64,000 bases of DNA from JAMQPK01 sp963782595. GTDB taxonomy: Bacteria > Acidobacteriota > Vicinamibacteria > Vicinamibacterales > JAMQPK01. Below, piece after piece: positions 8,588 to 17,686 of the stretch. The DNA lies in contig CAWAKJ010000005.1 of assembly GCA_963782595.1 (NCBI GenBank), forward strand, positions 806,001 to 870,000, in the 5' to 3' direction. The notes beneath the pieces were generated by a model. That model worked only from the letters and a program-made list of their open reading frames with translations. It was not told the DNA's origin and did no database searches. The stretch's first letter is position 1; each line of letters opens with the position of its first letter. Position numbers and translations under genes: made by a program.

Positions 8588-8767
8588 TTGTGTCCCCCTA
8601 CTCGTGGATGGCGTGCAGGTCCTGCAGTAGTCGGTCCGCACAGGCGATGCCAGATACGGTTGCAGGGACTGACACCAGGGATTAGGGACTGGTGATTGGG
8701 GATTGGGTCTGCACGCGCTGAACGCGCGCGACCCATGTCCCCTCGATCTGTGTGAGCCGGCGTACGC

Positions 8768-9022
8768 TCAGTTTGCGGTACCTCGGCGCGCCGCCAGGCG
8801 CTCTTTCTCGATGCGCGCCAGGCTCTTTACCTCGTGCTCGCGCTTCAACGCAGCGCTGCGCGAGTTGCAGGCTTCGGAATAGACAAGCGCGACAGGACGC
8901 CGCGTTGCGGTGTATTTCGCGCCTCGGCCGCTGTTGTGCACCTCAGTGCGGCGTTCCGGATCGCGCGCATATCCTGTGTAGAACGTCCCGTCGGCGCACC
9001 GGACCATGTAGACGTAATGCAT
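8768..9022 (-). CDS. GIY-YIG nuclease-fold protein (UPF0213 type)
   Basis: The protein is 84 residues and starts at MHYVYMVRCADGTFYTGYA, the standard opening of short UPF0213/YhbQ GIY-YIG proteins, continuing with RGAKYTATRRPVALVY and the catalytic-type glutamate in KREHEVK. The longer in-frame extension towards 9151 would run into the tmRNA gene and is rejected. These proteins have been linked to DNA damage handling but their role is not settled. It is divergent from tmRNA across about 48 bases that must hold both promoters. Confidence 0.85.
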   Translation of the reverse strand: MHYVYMVRCADGTFYTGYARDPERRTEVHNSGRGAKYTATRRPVALVYSEACNSRSAALKREHEVKSLARIEKERLAARRGTAN

Positions 9023-9070
9023 CGGGTCCGATTCTAGTACGTGCGATAATAAAAGGGTAAACACGCCTTT

Positions 9071-9428
9071 GGGGGCGCTCCGGTTTCGACGGAGGTATGG
9101 ACTCAAGGAATGCATGCCGAGCACCATTAACTCGTTAATCTGATGGAACATCCGTTAACTGCGGACAATCAGTACGCTCTCGCTGCTTAATTAAACTAAG
9201 CAACGACGTTCGCCCCGGCCTCGCCTGGTGGTCGGGGGTCGAACGACATTAAACAGGCTGGCTTCTGAACGGCGGCTCGGCGTTCAGAGGCGAGACATAC
9301 CGAGTCTGGTATCTGGCGGTTTTGGCCGCTTCCTCACGCTGGATACGAGAACCCGGAAGCGGCTACGCATGTAGATTTCTTTGACGACGTGCTTTCGGAC
9401 GCGGGTTCGACTCCCGCCGCCTCCACCA
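9071..9428 (+). ncRNA. ssrA: Transfer-messenger RNA (tmRNA)
   Basis: The tRNA-like ends are both present. The 5' acceptor strand GGGGGCG pairs with CGCCTCC, which is followed by an encoded ACCA end. The 5' part reads GCTCCGGTTTCGACGG, the hallmark of tmRNA, and the T-arm is GCGGGTTCGACTCCCGC. The tag reading frame is GCG GAC AAT CAG TAC GCT CTC GCT GCT TAA, giving (A)DNQYALAA, with the conserved ALAA protease signal. A GATAAT -10 box lies at 9045-9050, so the precursor would carry a short 5' leader removed by RNase P. It rescues stalled ribosomes with SmpB. The boundaries are firm from the acceptor pairing. Confidence 0.97.
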
Positions 9429-9429
9429 A

Positions 9430-9489
9430 CCTTCGCTCACGCTTGCCAACGACCCGCGTGAGCTACGGTTGGCAAGCCACTGCGAAGGT
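9430..9489. terminator. Large hairpin after tmRNA
   Basis: The inner arms GCTTGCCAAC (9441-9450) and GTTGGCAAGC (9468-9477) are a perfect 10-base pair. The outer arms ACCTTCGC and GCGAAGGT extend it to 9430-9489. No U-tract follows. It is followed by a CCGTAGCC..GGCGAAGGT repeat. Nothing else is seen in the 303-base gap up to 9731. Confidence 0.6.
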
Positions 9490-9731
9490 TGCCCGCCGTA
9501 GCCTTTGGCGAAGGTGGGCCTTTCCCATTGCTGACGGGGAGCAAATCCCGTGAGAACTCATGTGTGCAATACGGGACAGCCAGCTCCAATGGAAATTCGC
9601 TAGGCTCTAGGTTCGTTCAGTCCCTCATCCGTTACTCCCGAAAAACCTCCACAACGAAGGAGACGCTTCGCGGGATCTATCCTGGTCTCGCGCCGCAGGG
9701 TCAGTGGATGACCATTTGCTAGGAAGCTCAC

Positions 9732-10220
9732 ATGAAACAATTCCCGTTTGTCGTCTGCAGCACTCTCGTCGTCGGTCTCCTCGTGTCGGCACTTGGCGTG
9801 TCGACGCTGGCCCAGGGCAACTCGTCTGTTGGCAGCTGGAAATTGAACGTCGCGAAGTCGAAATTCAGTCCCGATCCGGCCCCGAAAAGTGTCTCGCTGA
9901 AGATTGAGACCGCCGGGATGGCCGCGACGACGACAGTGGACGCGGTTGCGGCGGACGGCGCGACGCAGCATTGGACCTACACCGGCGGCTACGATGGCAC
10001 CGACGTGCCGGTCACCGGCGCTAACCAGTATGGAGACATGGCCTCTCGGAAGCGCATCAATGCGACGACCACTGAGACCACCTTCAAGAGGGCCGGCAAA
10101 GTGTCGTTCGTCAACACCGTTGTCGTGTCGGCCGATAACAAGTTGCTGACCGTGACTTCCAAAGGCACCGACGCGCAGGGCCGCGCGGCGAGCAATGTGC
10201 TGGTTTACGACAGGCAGTAA
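9732..10220 (+). CDS. Secreted hypothetical protein with GSWKLN motif
   Basis: The product has 162 residues with a signal peptide (MKQFPFVVCSTLVVGLLVSALGVSTLAQ) and a ribosome site AGGAAG before ATG. The mature part starts SVGSWKLNVAKSKFSPDPAPKS and looks like an all-beta, lipocalin-sized domain. Short secreted proteins opening with G(S/T)WKLN..KSKF are frequent in Acidobacteriota genomes, but no function is established. It has no neighbours in the same direction, so it is likely monocistronic. Confidence 0.7.
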   Translation: MKQFPFVVCSTLVVGLLVSALGVSTLAQGNSSVGSWKLNVAKSKFSPDPAPKSVSLKIETAGMAATTTVDAVAADGATQHWTYTGGYDGTDVPVTGANQYGDMASRKRINATTTETTFKRAGKVSFVNTVVVSADNKLLTVTSKGTDAQGRAASNVLVYDRQ

Positions 10221-10286
10221 GTTCGGAGCAGCGCCGGACACTGAAGTCCTGGCGCTGCTCGTCTCTCCCTTTGCTCATCTCGAAGC

Positions 10287-10706
10287 TCACTGCACTCCGG
10301 CCGCTCGCCGCATCCCCTCGGTGACAATCCCCACACGCTGAACGCCAGCGCCCTTGGCCGCGTCGATCACCTCGACGACATCACCATATCTCAGCGCGCC
10401 TGCTGCGGTGATGAAGAGTGTCTTGTCCACGCGCGCCTCGAAGACACCTCGCAGCGTGGTTTCGAGATCGGTCATCAGTACCGGCTGGTGATTGATCGAG
10501 AGCTGCCGGTCGGCCAGGAGCTCGACCATGATCGTGTCCGATCTCGGTGGCGCATCGCCGGGTTCTGTGTGTGCTGGAAGGTTCGTGTCGATCCCTTTCT
10601 GCGCGAGCGGTAGCGCCGCAAGAAAGATGACGAGCAGCACCAGCAGCACGTCGATGAGCGGAGTGATATTCATGTCGGCGCTTTCGCGCAGAGGCTGTGG
10701 CCGCAT
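10287..10706 (-). CDS. ExbD/TolR-family protein
   Basis: The product has 139 residues: a short cytosolic N-terminus, one transmembrane helix with the motif DMNITPLIDVLLVLLVIF (the Asp in PLIDV is the conserved proton-path residue), and a periplasmic domain ending in a TolR-like fold (TLFITAAGALRYGDVVEVIDAAKGAGV). ExbD/TolR proteins work with an ExbB/TolQ partner to use the proton gradient at the outer membrane. No ExbB, TonB or TolA gene is in this window, so this copy is an orphan and must pair with a partner encoded elsewhere. Confidence 0.9.
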   Translation of the reverse strand: MRPQPLRESADMNITPLIDVLLVLLVIFLAALPLAQKGIDTNLPAHTEPGDAPPRSDTIMVELLADRQLSINHQPVLMTDLETTLRGVFEARVDKTLFITAAGALRYGDVVEVIDAAKGAGVQRVGIVTEGMRRAAGVQ

Positions 10707-10839
10707 GTGTTCTCCTTCTTCCCGAATTAGACACCGTTCTCCAGGAAGCGTTCATTTGATGGCTGTTCCTCGTTTTTTCTGATGCCGGCGTGCCGCGTGG
10801 CAGTCAGGTTGCACAACGGCGGGCAGGAGAAACGGAGCA

Positions 10840-11205
10840 ATGAAGCGTTACCTCGGATTGATGATCACGGCGGGAATTCTGGCCGGCTCGTTGAGCGCGA
10901 ACGCCGAAAAGGCGATTTCGATAACAGTGAGACCTTCGGTCGCAACCGTTCATGGCAGTGCGCGTTTGACGGTGCTCGTCACTCGTGACGAAAAGAACCG
11001 CGCGCTCACATGGGAAGTCGACGGTCCGAATTACTATCGCAGCAGTTCCATCGAGCTCTCCGGCGCGTCCGCACCACGAAGTTACTTCTTCACCGTGCGC
11101 GACCTGCCGGCGGGTGAGTTCGAAGTACGCGTGACCATCAAGCGCAACGACCGCACCGAGTCGATGGATCGCGGTCGTATTCTGGTCGTCGGCGGACCGG
11201 GCTAA
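10840..11205 (+). CDS. Secreted hypothetical protein, Ig-like
   Basis: The product has 121 residues. A signal peptide (about residues 1-24, ending SLSANA) is followed by a domain of about 95 residues with beta-sandwich character, alternating strands such as ARLTVLVTRDEKNRALTWEVDG and YFFTVRDLPAGEFEVRVTIKR. It resembles a single Ig/fibronectin-like domain. GGAGAAACGGAGCA precedes the ATG. The next gene downstream is a lytic transglycosylase with its own promoter. No function is proposed. Confidence 0.65.
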   Translation: MKRYLGLMITAGILAGSLSANAEKAISITVRPSVATVHGSARLTVLVTRDEKNRALTWEVDGPNYYRSSSIELSGASAPRSYFFTVRDLPAGEFEVRVTIKRNDRTESMDRGRILVVGGPG

Positions 11206-11219
11206 CTGCCCGTTACACC

Positions 11220-11248
11220 TTGACTTAGGTCGATCGTGTCCCGATAAT
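11220..11248 (+). promoter_or_regulatory. Sigma70-type promoter of the transglycosylase gene
   Basis: TTGACT (11220-11225), a 17-base spacer and GATAAT (11243-11248) form a strong match to the consensus. The start point would fall near 11255, only about four bases before the GTG at 11259. Confidence 0.65.
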
Positions 11249-11258
11249 CGAGGACGTA

Positions 11259-13451
11259 GTGGTTTCTCCCTATCGGGATACGCTCGTCGCGCTGGGTATT
11301 GTCGGCGCAGTCATCCTGGCCGAGTCAGCGTCGCCCCGTGCCGATCGACCTCCGGACATCGCCATCGCCGTACCATCACCGACGGTTCATGCGCCCGTGG
11401 CGCGTGATGCGTCGCAATTGTGGATGGCGCCACCGGCGTCGCTGCAGACGACAGCGAACGCGAGCCCGCCGCTCGTGCACCTGCGTGCAGCTTTGCGCAT
11501 GTACGCCGACGAGAAATATGACCAGGCGCTTGCCCGGTTTTCCGCGGCGGCGTTGGCCGCGTCCCCGCTTCGTGCGCATGCGGCCTATTACGCCGCCGTT
11601 TCGGAACTGCGCCTGAACCGATTCGAGGTGGCTCGCCGACGATTCACCGGCCTGAAGAGCACCCAGGGGTTCATCGGGCAGGCCGCTGCGCTCGGAGAAG
11701 CCGAGGCCGCCCAGGGGATGGGCGATTTTGATGATGCCGCCAAGATTTACGAAGAGATTCTGAAACACCAGGTGGTCGATGCGCCCGCGATCTGGCTGAG
11801 CCTGGCGAACGCAGCGCTCGCTGACGGCGACCGGAAGCGTGCGGCCGAAGCCTTTCTTCATCTGTATTACGAGTTTCCACTCAGCGAGCACGCTGTCCAA
11901 GCCGAGGGACCGATCCAAACCTTTTCCGAGATGCAACCGATCGCGGCGGGAAACGTTCGGTACAAGCTCGAGATGGGCCGGGGAGAACGGCTGTTCGCAT
12001 CAAGACGGTACGCGGATGCGCAGAACAGTTTTCTGCAGCTGAAGCCGCACGCGACCGGCGATGACGCCGAGGTTGTGAGCCTTCGCCTTGCCGAGATTGA
12101 GTACTTTCTGGGCCGCCACGGCAACGCGCGCGACGAGCTTCGACCCTTTCTTTCGAGCGGCGCTCGGCAGGCCGAGGCCCGCTTCTTCTTTCTCATGTCG
12201 CAGCGCGGCTTGCGCAACGAGGATGAGTTCGAGCAGCTCGTGCGCGCACTCGAGAGCGATTTTCCAGACAGCACCTGGACGGAAGACGCGCTGAACAACC
12301 TCGCCACGTTCTACATTCAGCGCGATCGCGACGATGACGCCGATGTGGTGCTTCGCGCGATATACGCGCGGTTCCCGCGTGGCCGGTACGCCGAGCGCGC
12401 GGCCTGGAAATCGGGGTGGAGCGCGTATCGCAAGGGCCAGTTCGGCGAGGCCGTCCGGTATTTCGAATCGGCCGCCGCCACCTTTCCTCGCTCCGACTAC
12501 CGGCCGGCCTGGCTGTACTGGTCTGGACGCGCTCGTGCCGCCATGGGCGATGCGTCCGGCGCCATTGCCAGGCATCAGCTGACGATCGCCGACTATCACA
12601 ACACGTACTACGGCAGACTCGCCGAGACTCTTCTCCAGAAACTGGGAACGGCGCCCGGCCCCAGCAACCTCGTGTTTGCGCAGCGTGCTCGACAGCTCGA
12701 TGGAGAGGACGCATATTTCCCGCCCACCGCAGAGACGATCCGCATGTTGCTTGCGATTGGCATGTACGAACCGGCTATCAAGGAGCTGGAGTTTGCGCGC
12801 GCCACCTGGGGAGACTCGCCAGCCATTACGGCCACGATCGCGTGGGCCAACAAGCAGATGGCGGCATCCGAGTCGGGCACCGAGCAGTTCGCGCTCGCGC
12901 GTGGCTCGATTACGTTGATGCGGCGGGCCTATCCTCAGTTCATGGCGGGAGGTGGCGAGCAGTTGCCGCGCGAGATCCTGACGACGATTTTCCCGCTCAG
13001 CTATTGGGACCTCATCAGAAAGTATTCGGCGCAGCACCAGCTCGACCCCTATCTTGTGGCTGCCCTGATGGCGCAGGAATCGACGTTCGTGCGCGACATC
13101 AAGTCACATGCTGGCGCGTACGGGCTGATGCAGATGGTGCCGCAAACGGCACGTCAGTACGCCCGACGGATGAAGCTCCGGTACTCGCTGAGCCTGTTGA
13201 CGACGCCGGACCCGAATATCCGCATGGGCACGATGTATCTCGCGGACAAAATTCGCGAGTTCGGCAGCCTGCACCTGGCGCTGGCGAGCTACAACGCGGG
13301 CGAGACGCCGGTGCGCCGTTGGATGAGTGAGTTCGCCGGCCTTTCGCAGGATGAGTTTATCGACAGCATCCCATACCCGGAGACGCAGCAGTACGTGAAG
13401 CGGCTGCTGGGGACGGCGGAGGACTATCGCCGGTTATACGCCTCGAAATAG
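11259..13451 (+). CDS. Soluble-type lytic murein transglycosylase with TPR region
   Basis: The 730-residue protein starts with GTG and has an N-terminal hydrophobic export segment (LVALGIVGAVILAESA). About 500 residues of TPR-like helical repeats (VHLRAALRMYADEKYDQALARF and similar) lead to a C-terminal SLT domain at about 590-720. This domain carries the catalytic glutamate in MAQESTF (Glu607), AYGLMQMVPQTA and ASYNAGETPVRRW. The layout matches Slt70: a superhelical ring and a goose-type lysozyme domain that cleaves peptidoglycan to 1,6-anhydro-muropeptides in the periplasm. It has its own promoter, likely with a near-leaderless transcript. Confidence 0.92.
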   Translation: MVSPYRDTLVALGIVGAVILAESASPRADRPPDIAIAVPSPTVHAPVARDASQLWMAPPASLQTTANASPPLVHLRAALRMYADEKYDQALARFSAAALAASPLRAHAAYYAAVSELRLNRFEVARRRFTGLKSTQGFIGQAAALGEAEAAQGMGDFDDAAKIYEEILKHQVVDAPAIWLSLANAALADGDRKRAAEAFLHLYYEFPLSEHAVQAEGPIQTFSEMQPIAAGNVRYKLEMGRGERLFASRRYADAQNSFLQLKPHATGDDAEVVSLRLAEIEYFLGRHGNARDELRPFLSSGARQAEARFFFLMSQRGLRNEDEFEQLVRALESDFPDSTWTEDALNNLATFYIQRDRDDDADVVLRAIYARFPRGRYAERAAWKSGWSAYRKGQFGEAVRYFESAAATFPRSDYRPAWLYWSGRARAAMGDASGAIARHQLTIADYHNTYYGRLAETLLQKLGTAPGPSNLVFAQRARQLDGEDAYFPPTAETIRMLLAIGMYEPAIKELEFARATWGDSPAITATIAWANKQMAASESGTEQFALARGSITLMRRAYPQFMAGGGEQLPREILTTIFPLSYWDLIRKYSAQHQLDPYLVAALMAQESTFVRDIKSHAGAYGLMQMVPQTARQYARRMKLRYSLSLLTTPDPNIRMGTMYLADKIREFGSLHLALASYNAGETPVRRWMSEFAGLSQDEFIDSIPYPETQQYVKRLLGTAEDYRRLYASK

Positions 13452-13462
13452 AGGAGGGCCGT

Positions 13463-13540
13463 CGTGGCAGAGGGCAAATGGATGCTGGCAGAGAGTACCA
13501 TCTGCCATCCGCCGTCTGCCATCTGTCTTGACTGCGGAGA
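13463..13540. repeat. GGCAGATGGCA word repeat
   Basis: GGCAGAGGGCAAATGGATGCTGGCAGAG is followed by ATCTGCCATCCGCCGTCTGCCATCTG, that is, words and then their reverse complements. The same word is used at 14757-14828 and 19508-19605. Confidence 0.65.
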
Positions 13541-13545
13541 CAAAG

Positions 13546-13551
13546 TATAAT
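13546..13551 (+). promoter_or_regulatory. Perfect TATAAT box before the aminotransferase
   Basis: TATAAT ends seven bases before ATG 13559, so transcription probably begins at the start codon. A TTGACT lies at 13528-13533, but the 12-base spacing is too short for it to be the -35. Confidence 0.5.
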
Positions 13552-13558
13552 CCGGGCG

Positions 13559-14728
13559 ATGAAGCCACGTGGTTCCCGAAAGGCGACGCAGTTTACCGAG
13601 TCGGTCATCAGAGAGATGACGCGGCTGGCCCAGGAGCACGACGCCGTGAACCTCTCCCAGGGGTTCCCGGACTTTGCGGCGCACCAGATCATCAAGGATG
13701 CGGCGTGCGCGGCCATCCAGGGCGACATCAACCAGTACCCCATCACGTGGGGTGCCGAGAACCTGCGCGAGGCGATTGCCGCCGATTTTTCGCGCCGCTA
13801 TGGAGCTGCCGTCGGCCCGTCCCAGGTGACCGTCTGTTGCGGCTCGACCGAAGCGATGCTCTCGACCCTGCTCGCGGTGCTCGACCCGGGGGACGAGGTC
13901 GTCATCTTCGAGCCGTATTACGAAAATTACGGGCCCGACAGCATCATTTCCGGTGCTGTGCCCCGATTCGTGCGGCTGCGCGAGCCGGACTGGACGTTCG
14001 ACGAAGAGGAGCTCGCGGCGGCGTTCAACGACCGCACGCGTGCGATCATCATCAACACCCCGAACAACCCGACCGGGAAGGTCTTTACCCGCCCAGAGCT
14101 GCAATACATTGCGACGCTCTGCCAGAAGTGGGATGTCCTGGCCATTACCGACGAAATCTACGAGCACATCATTTACGATGGCCACAAGCACGTCCCGATT
14201 GCCACCATCGACGGCATGGCCGACCGTACGGTTACCATCAATGGCCTGTCGAAGACGTTCAGCGTGACGGGATGGCGCGTCGGCTGGGCGATCGCGCCGG
14301 CCGATCTCGCCGGCCCGATTCGCAAGATGCACGACTTTCTCACGGTGGGTGCGCCCGCACCGCTGCAGGAGGCGGGCGTGGCGGCGCTCTCGATGCCGGA
14401 AAGCTATTACACCGAGATGGCGGCCGGCTACGCGCGCCGGCGGAAGGTGATGTGCGACATCCTCGAGCGCCACGGGTTCAAGGTGAAGCCGCCGCAGGGC
14501 GCCTACTACGTGATGACCGACATCGCGCACTTCGGATTCGATAACGACATCGAGTTCTCGCGGTATCTCGTCACTGAAGTCGGCGTCGCGGTGGTGCCGG
14601 GAAGCAGCTTCTTCAACGATCGGAAGGCAGGCCGGACGAAGGTGCGGTTTGTCTACAGCAAGAAGGACGAGACGCTGCAGGAAGCCGATAAGCGACTCGT
14701 GAAGCTCCGCGCCCGCGTTACACGGTAG
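13559..14728 (+). CDS. Class I/II pyridoxal-phosphate aminotransferase
   Basis: The 389-residue protein is a fold-type I aminotransferase. It contains VNLSQGFPDF near the N-terminus, the Asn of NTPNNPTGKVFT, the Asp/Tyr of ITDEIYEHIIYDG, the PLP lysine in SKTFSVTGWRVGW (Lys232) and a C-terminal arginine region (KVRFVYSKKDETL). The opening and overall sequence are closest to the methionine/kynurenine aminotransferase group (YbdL/KAT-like), which transaminates aromatic amino acids or methionine with 2-oxo acids. It is flanked by repeat hairpins and has no operon partner. The exact substrate is uncertain. Confidence 0.9.
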   Translation: MKPRGSRKATQFTESVIREMTRLAQEHDAVNLSQGFPDFAAHQIIKDAACAAIQGDINQYPITWGAENLREAIAADFSRRYGAAVGPSQVTVCCGSTEAMLSTLLAVLDPGDEVVIFEPYYENYGPDSIISGAVPRFVRLREPDWTFDEEELAAAFNDRTRAIIINTPNNPTGKVFTRPELQYIATLCQKWDVLAITDEIYEHIIYDGHKHVPIATIDGMADRTVTINGLSKTFSVTGWRVGWAIAPADLAGPIRKMHDFLTVGAPAPLQEAGVAALSMPESYYTEMAAGYARRRKVMCDILERHGFKVKPPQGAYYVMTDIAHFGFDNDIEFSRYLVTEVGVAVVPGSSFFNDRKAGRTKVRFVYSKKDETLQEADKRLVKLRARVTR

Positions 14729-14756
14729 GTGGGTATCTGTCGCGGTAAGGTCATCT

Positions 14757-14828
14757 GTCAGGGCAGATAGCAGATGGCAAATGGCAGATGCACGCTCTGC
14801 CCTCTGCCATCATCCCTCTGCCATGACA
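14757..14828. repeat. GGCAGATGGCA word repeat, second locus
   Basis: GGCAGATAGCAGATGGCAAATGG is followed by CTCTGCCCTCTGCCATCATC. The inverted word repeat lies between convergent genes, so it may terminate both. Confidence 0.65.
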
Positions 14829-14838
14829 CTGTCTTCAA

Positions 14839-15663
14839 TCAGTATCTGACCACGCCCCCGAAATAAAGCCCCTTCACTTCGAAGTCGCCGTGATCGTCCT
14901 CGAAGATGTACCCCATATCGACTCTGCGAAAGCCCACCTGCGCTCCGACGAAGTCGTTGAAGTTCACCGTGCCGTAAAGGTCGAAGTCGAAGTAGTGCGC
15001 CTGGTACCGATCCGAGATTTTGGGAATCTTGATGCCGACCATCTCGCCGGTGACCGAGATATTCGGCGCGACATAGACGCGCGCAATGCCGCCGAAGTTC
15101 GGAATGGGCGCCTGCGCGTGCGCGAACTCCGTGCCGATGGGCGCCTGCAGGTTGACCGAAATGTCGGTCGCCTTCAACTGCGTGACGAAGCCGACGTACC
15201 AGCGATCTTTCGAGATGAAGTCGTACTCATACCCGAGCAGCCACGTTTTCCACGAAAAGTCGGTGGTGATCGGGAGATTGACGTTGTAGCGCTGGCCGTT
15301 GAACACCAACTGACGGTGCGCGGTCGAAACCGCGTTGTACGTCATCGGGAGATAGTTGATGCGGAACTTGTGCTTCTGGCCAGGCCGCACGACGAAGCGC
15401 AGCTCGCCGATGCGTTTCTGCTGGATGCCGAGGTCGGTCACCGCGTCGATTCTCGTCCCGAGCACGCCGAGCGATTCGCTCTGGATCGAGAAGACCGGGG
15501 GAGGATTCCACAGCGCGGCCGCTGCCTCGATGTGATAGCGCTCGCCCGTCGCCGGATCGGAAAACGGCGTCGCGCCGAACTGCGCCGCCGCGCCGGCGGG
15601 CAGGAGCAGCGCCACGTAGGTCGTACATACGCCAGCCGTAAGGTATCTCAATGCATTCATCAT
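14839..15663 (-). CDS. Outer-membrane beta-barrel protein, hypothetical
   Basis: The 274-residue product has a signal peptide (GVCTTYVALLLPAGAAAQ). The rest is rich in amphipathic strands with aromatic girdles (RWYVGFVTQLKATDISVNL, AHYFDFDLYGTVNFNDFVG) and ends GLYFGGVVRY; a C-terminal aromatic residue is the usual barrel-assembly signal. It is likely a porin-like barrel of about 10-12 strands. No specific family is recognised. It stands alone between two convergent or divergent neighbours. Confidence 0.75.
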   Translation of the reverse strand: MMNALRYLTAGVCTTYVALLLPAGAAAQFGATPFSDPATGERYHIEAAAALWNPPPVFSIQSESLGVLGTRIDAVTDLGIQQKRIGELRFVVRPGQKHKFRINYLPMTYNAVSTAHRQLVFNGQRYNVNLPITTDFSWKTWLLGYEYDFISKDRWYVGFVTQLKATDISVNLQAPIGTEFAHAQAPIPNFGGIARVYVAPNISVTGEMVGIKIPKISDRYQAHYFDFDLYGTVNFNDFVGAQVGFRRVDMGYIFEDDHGDFEVKGLYFGGVVRY

Positions 15664-15785
15664 CTACCTTCTTTTCGAGAGAACCGGTGTCCAGCTTTAG
15701 CAGACGACTAACAATTCACACGGCCGCCGGGCGATGGCATCGGCCGCACGCGTCAGCTGGTGGGAGGTGCCTCAGAATAGCACGC

Positions 15786-15791
15786 TATACT
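15786..15791 (+). promoter_or_regulatory. TATACT box before the ABC exporter operon
   Basis: TATACT ends 11 bases before the GTG at 15803. No Shine-Dalgarno lies between them and no good -35 is visible. Confidence 0.4.
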
Positions 15792-15802
15792 GAAAAGTAC
15801 TA

Positions 15803-17619
<1,817 letters not shown>

Positions 17620-17620
<1 letters not shown>

Positions 17621-17679
17621 GCGGGTCCAAAGAACAGGACCCGCCCTACGTAGGCCGGGTCTTGCCTGTCAGACCCGGC
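17620..17679 (+). repeat. Two GGCGGGTCC/GCCGGGTCT hairpins between exporter genes
   Basis: GGCGGGTCC (17620-17628) pairs with GGACCCGCC (17637-17645), and GCCGGGTCT (17654-17662) pairs with AGACCCGGC (17671-17679). The first arm includes the last base of the upstream stop codon. They may tune the relative expression of the two subunits. Confidence 0.65.
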
Positions 17680-17686
17680 GATTCAC

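Noticed and set aside
9071..9428. Integration site at the tmRNA or tRNA-Val 3' end
   Set aside because: No integrase gene and no duplicated 3' end of either RNA was found in the window.
9489..9722. 77-codon plus-strand frame after tmRNA
   Set aside because: It overlaps a repeat hairpin, has no Shine-Dalgarno and no protein-like composition.
13528..13533. TTGACT as -35 partner of TATAAT at 13546
   Set aside because: The spacing is 12 bases, too short for sigma70. Only the -10 is kept.
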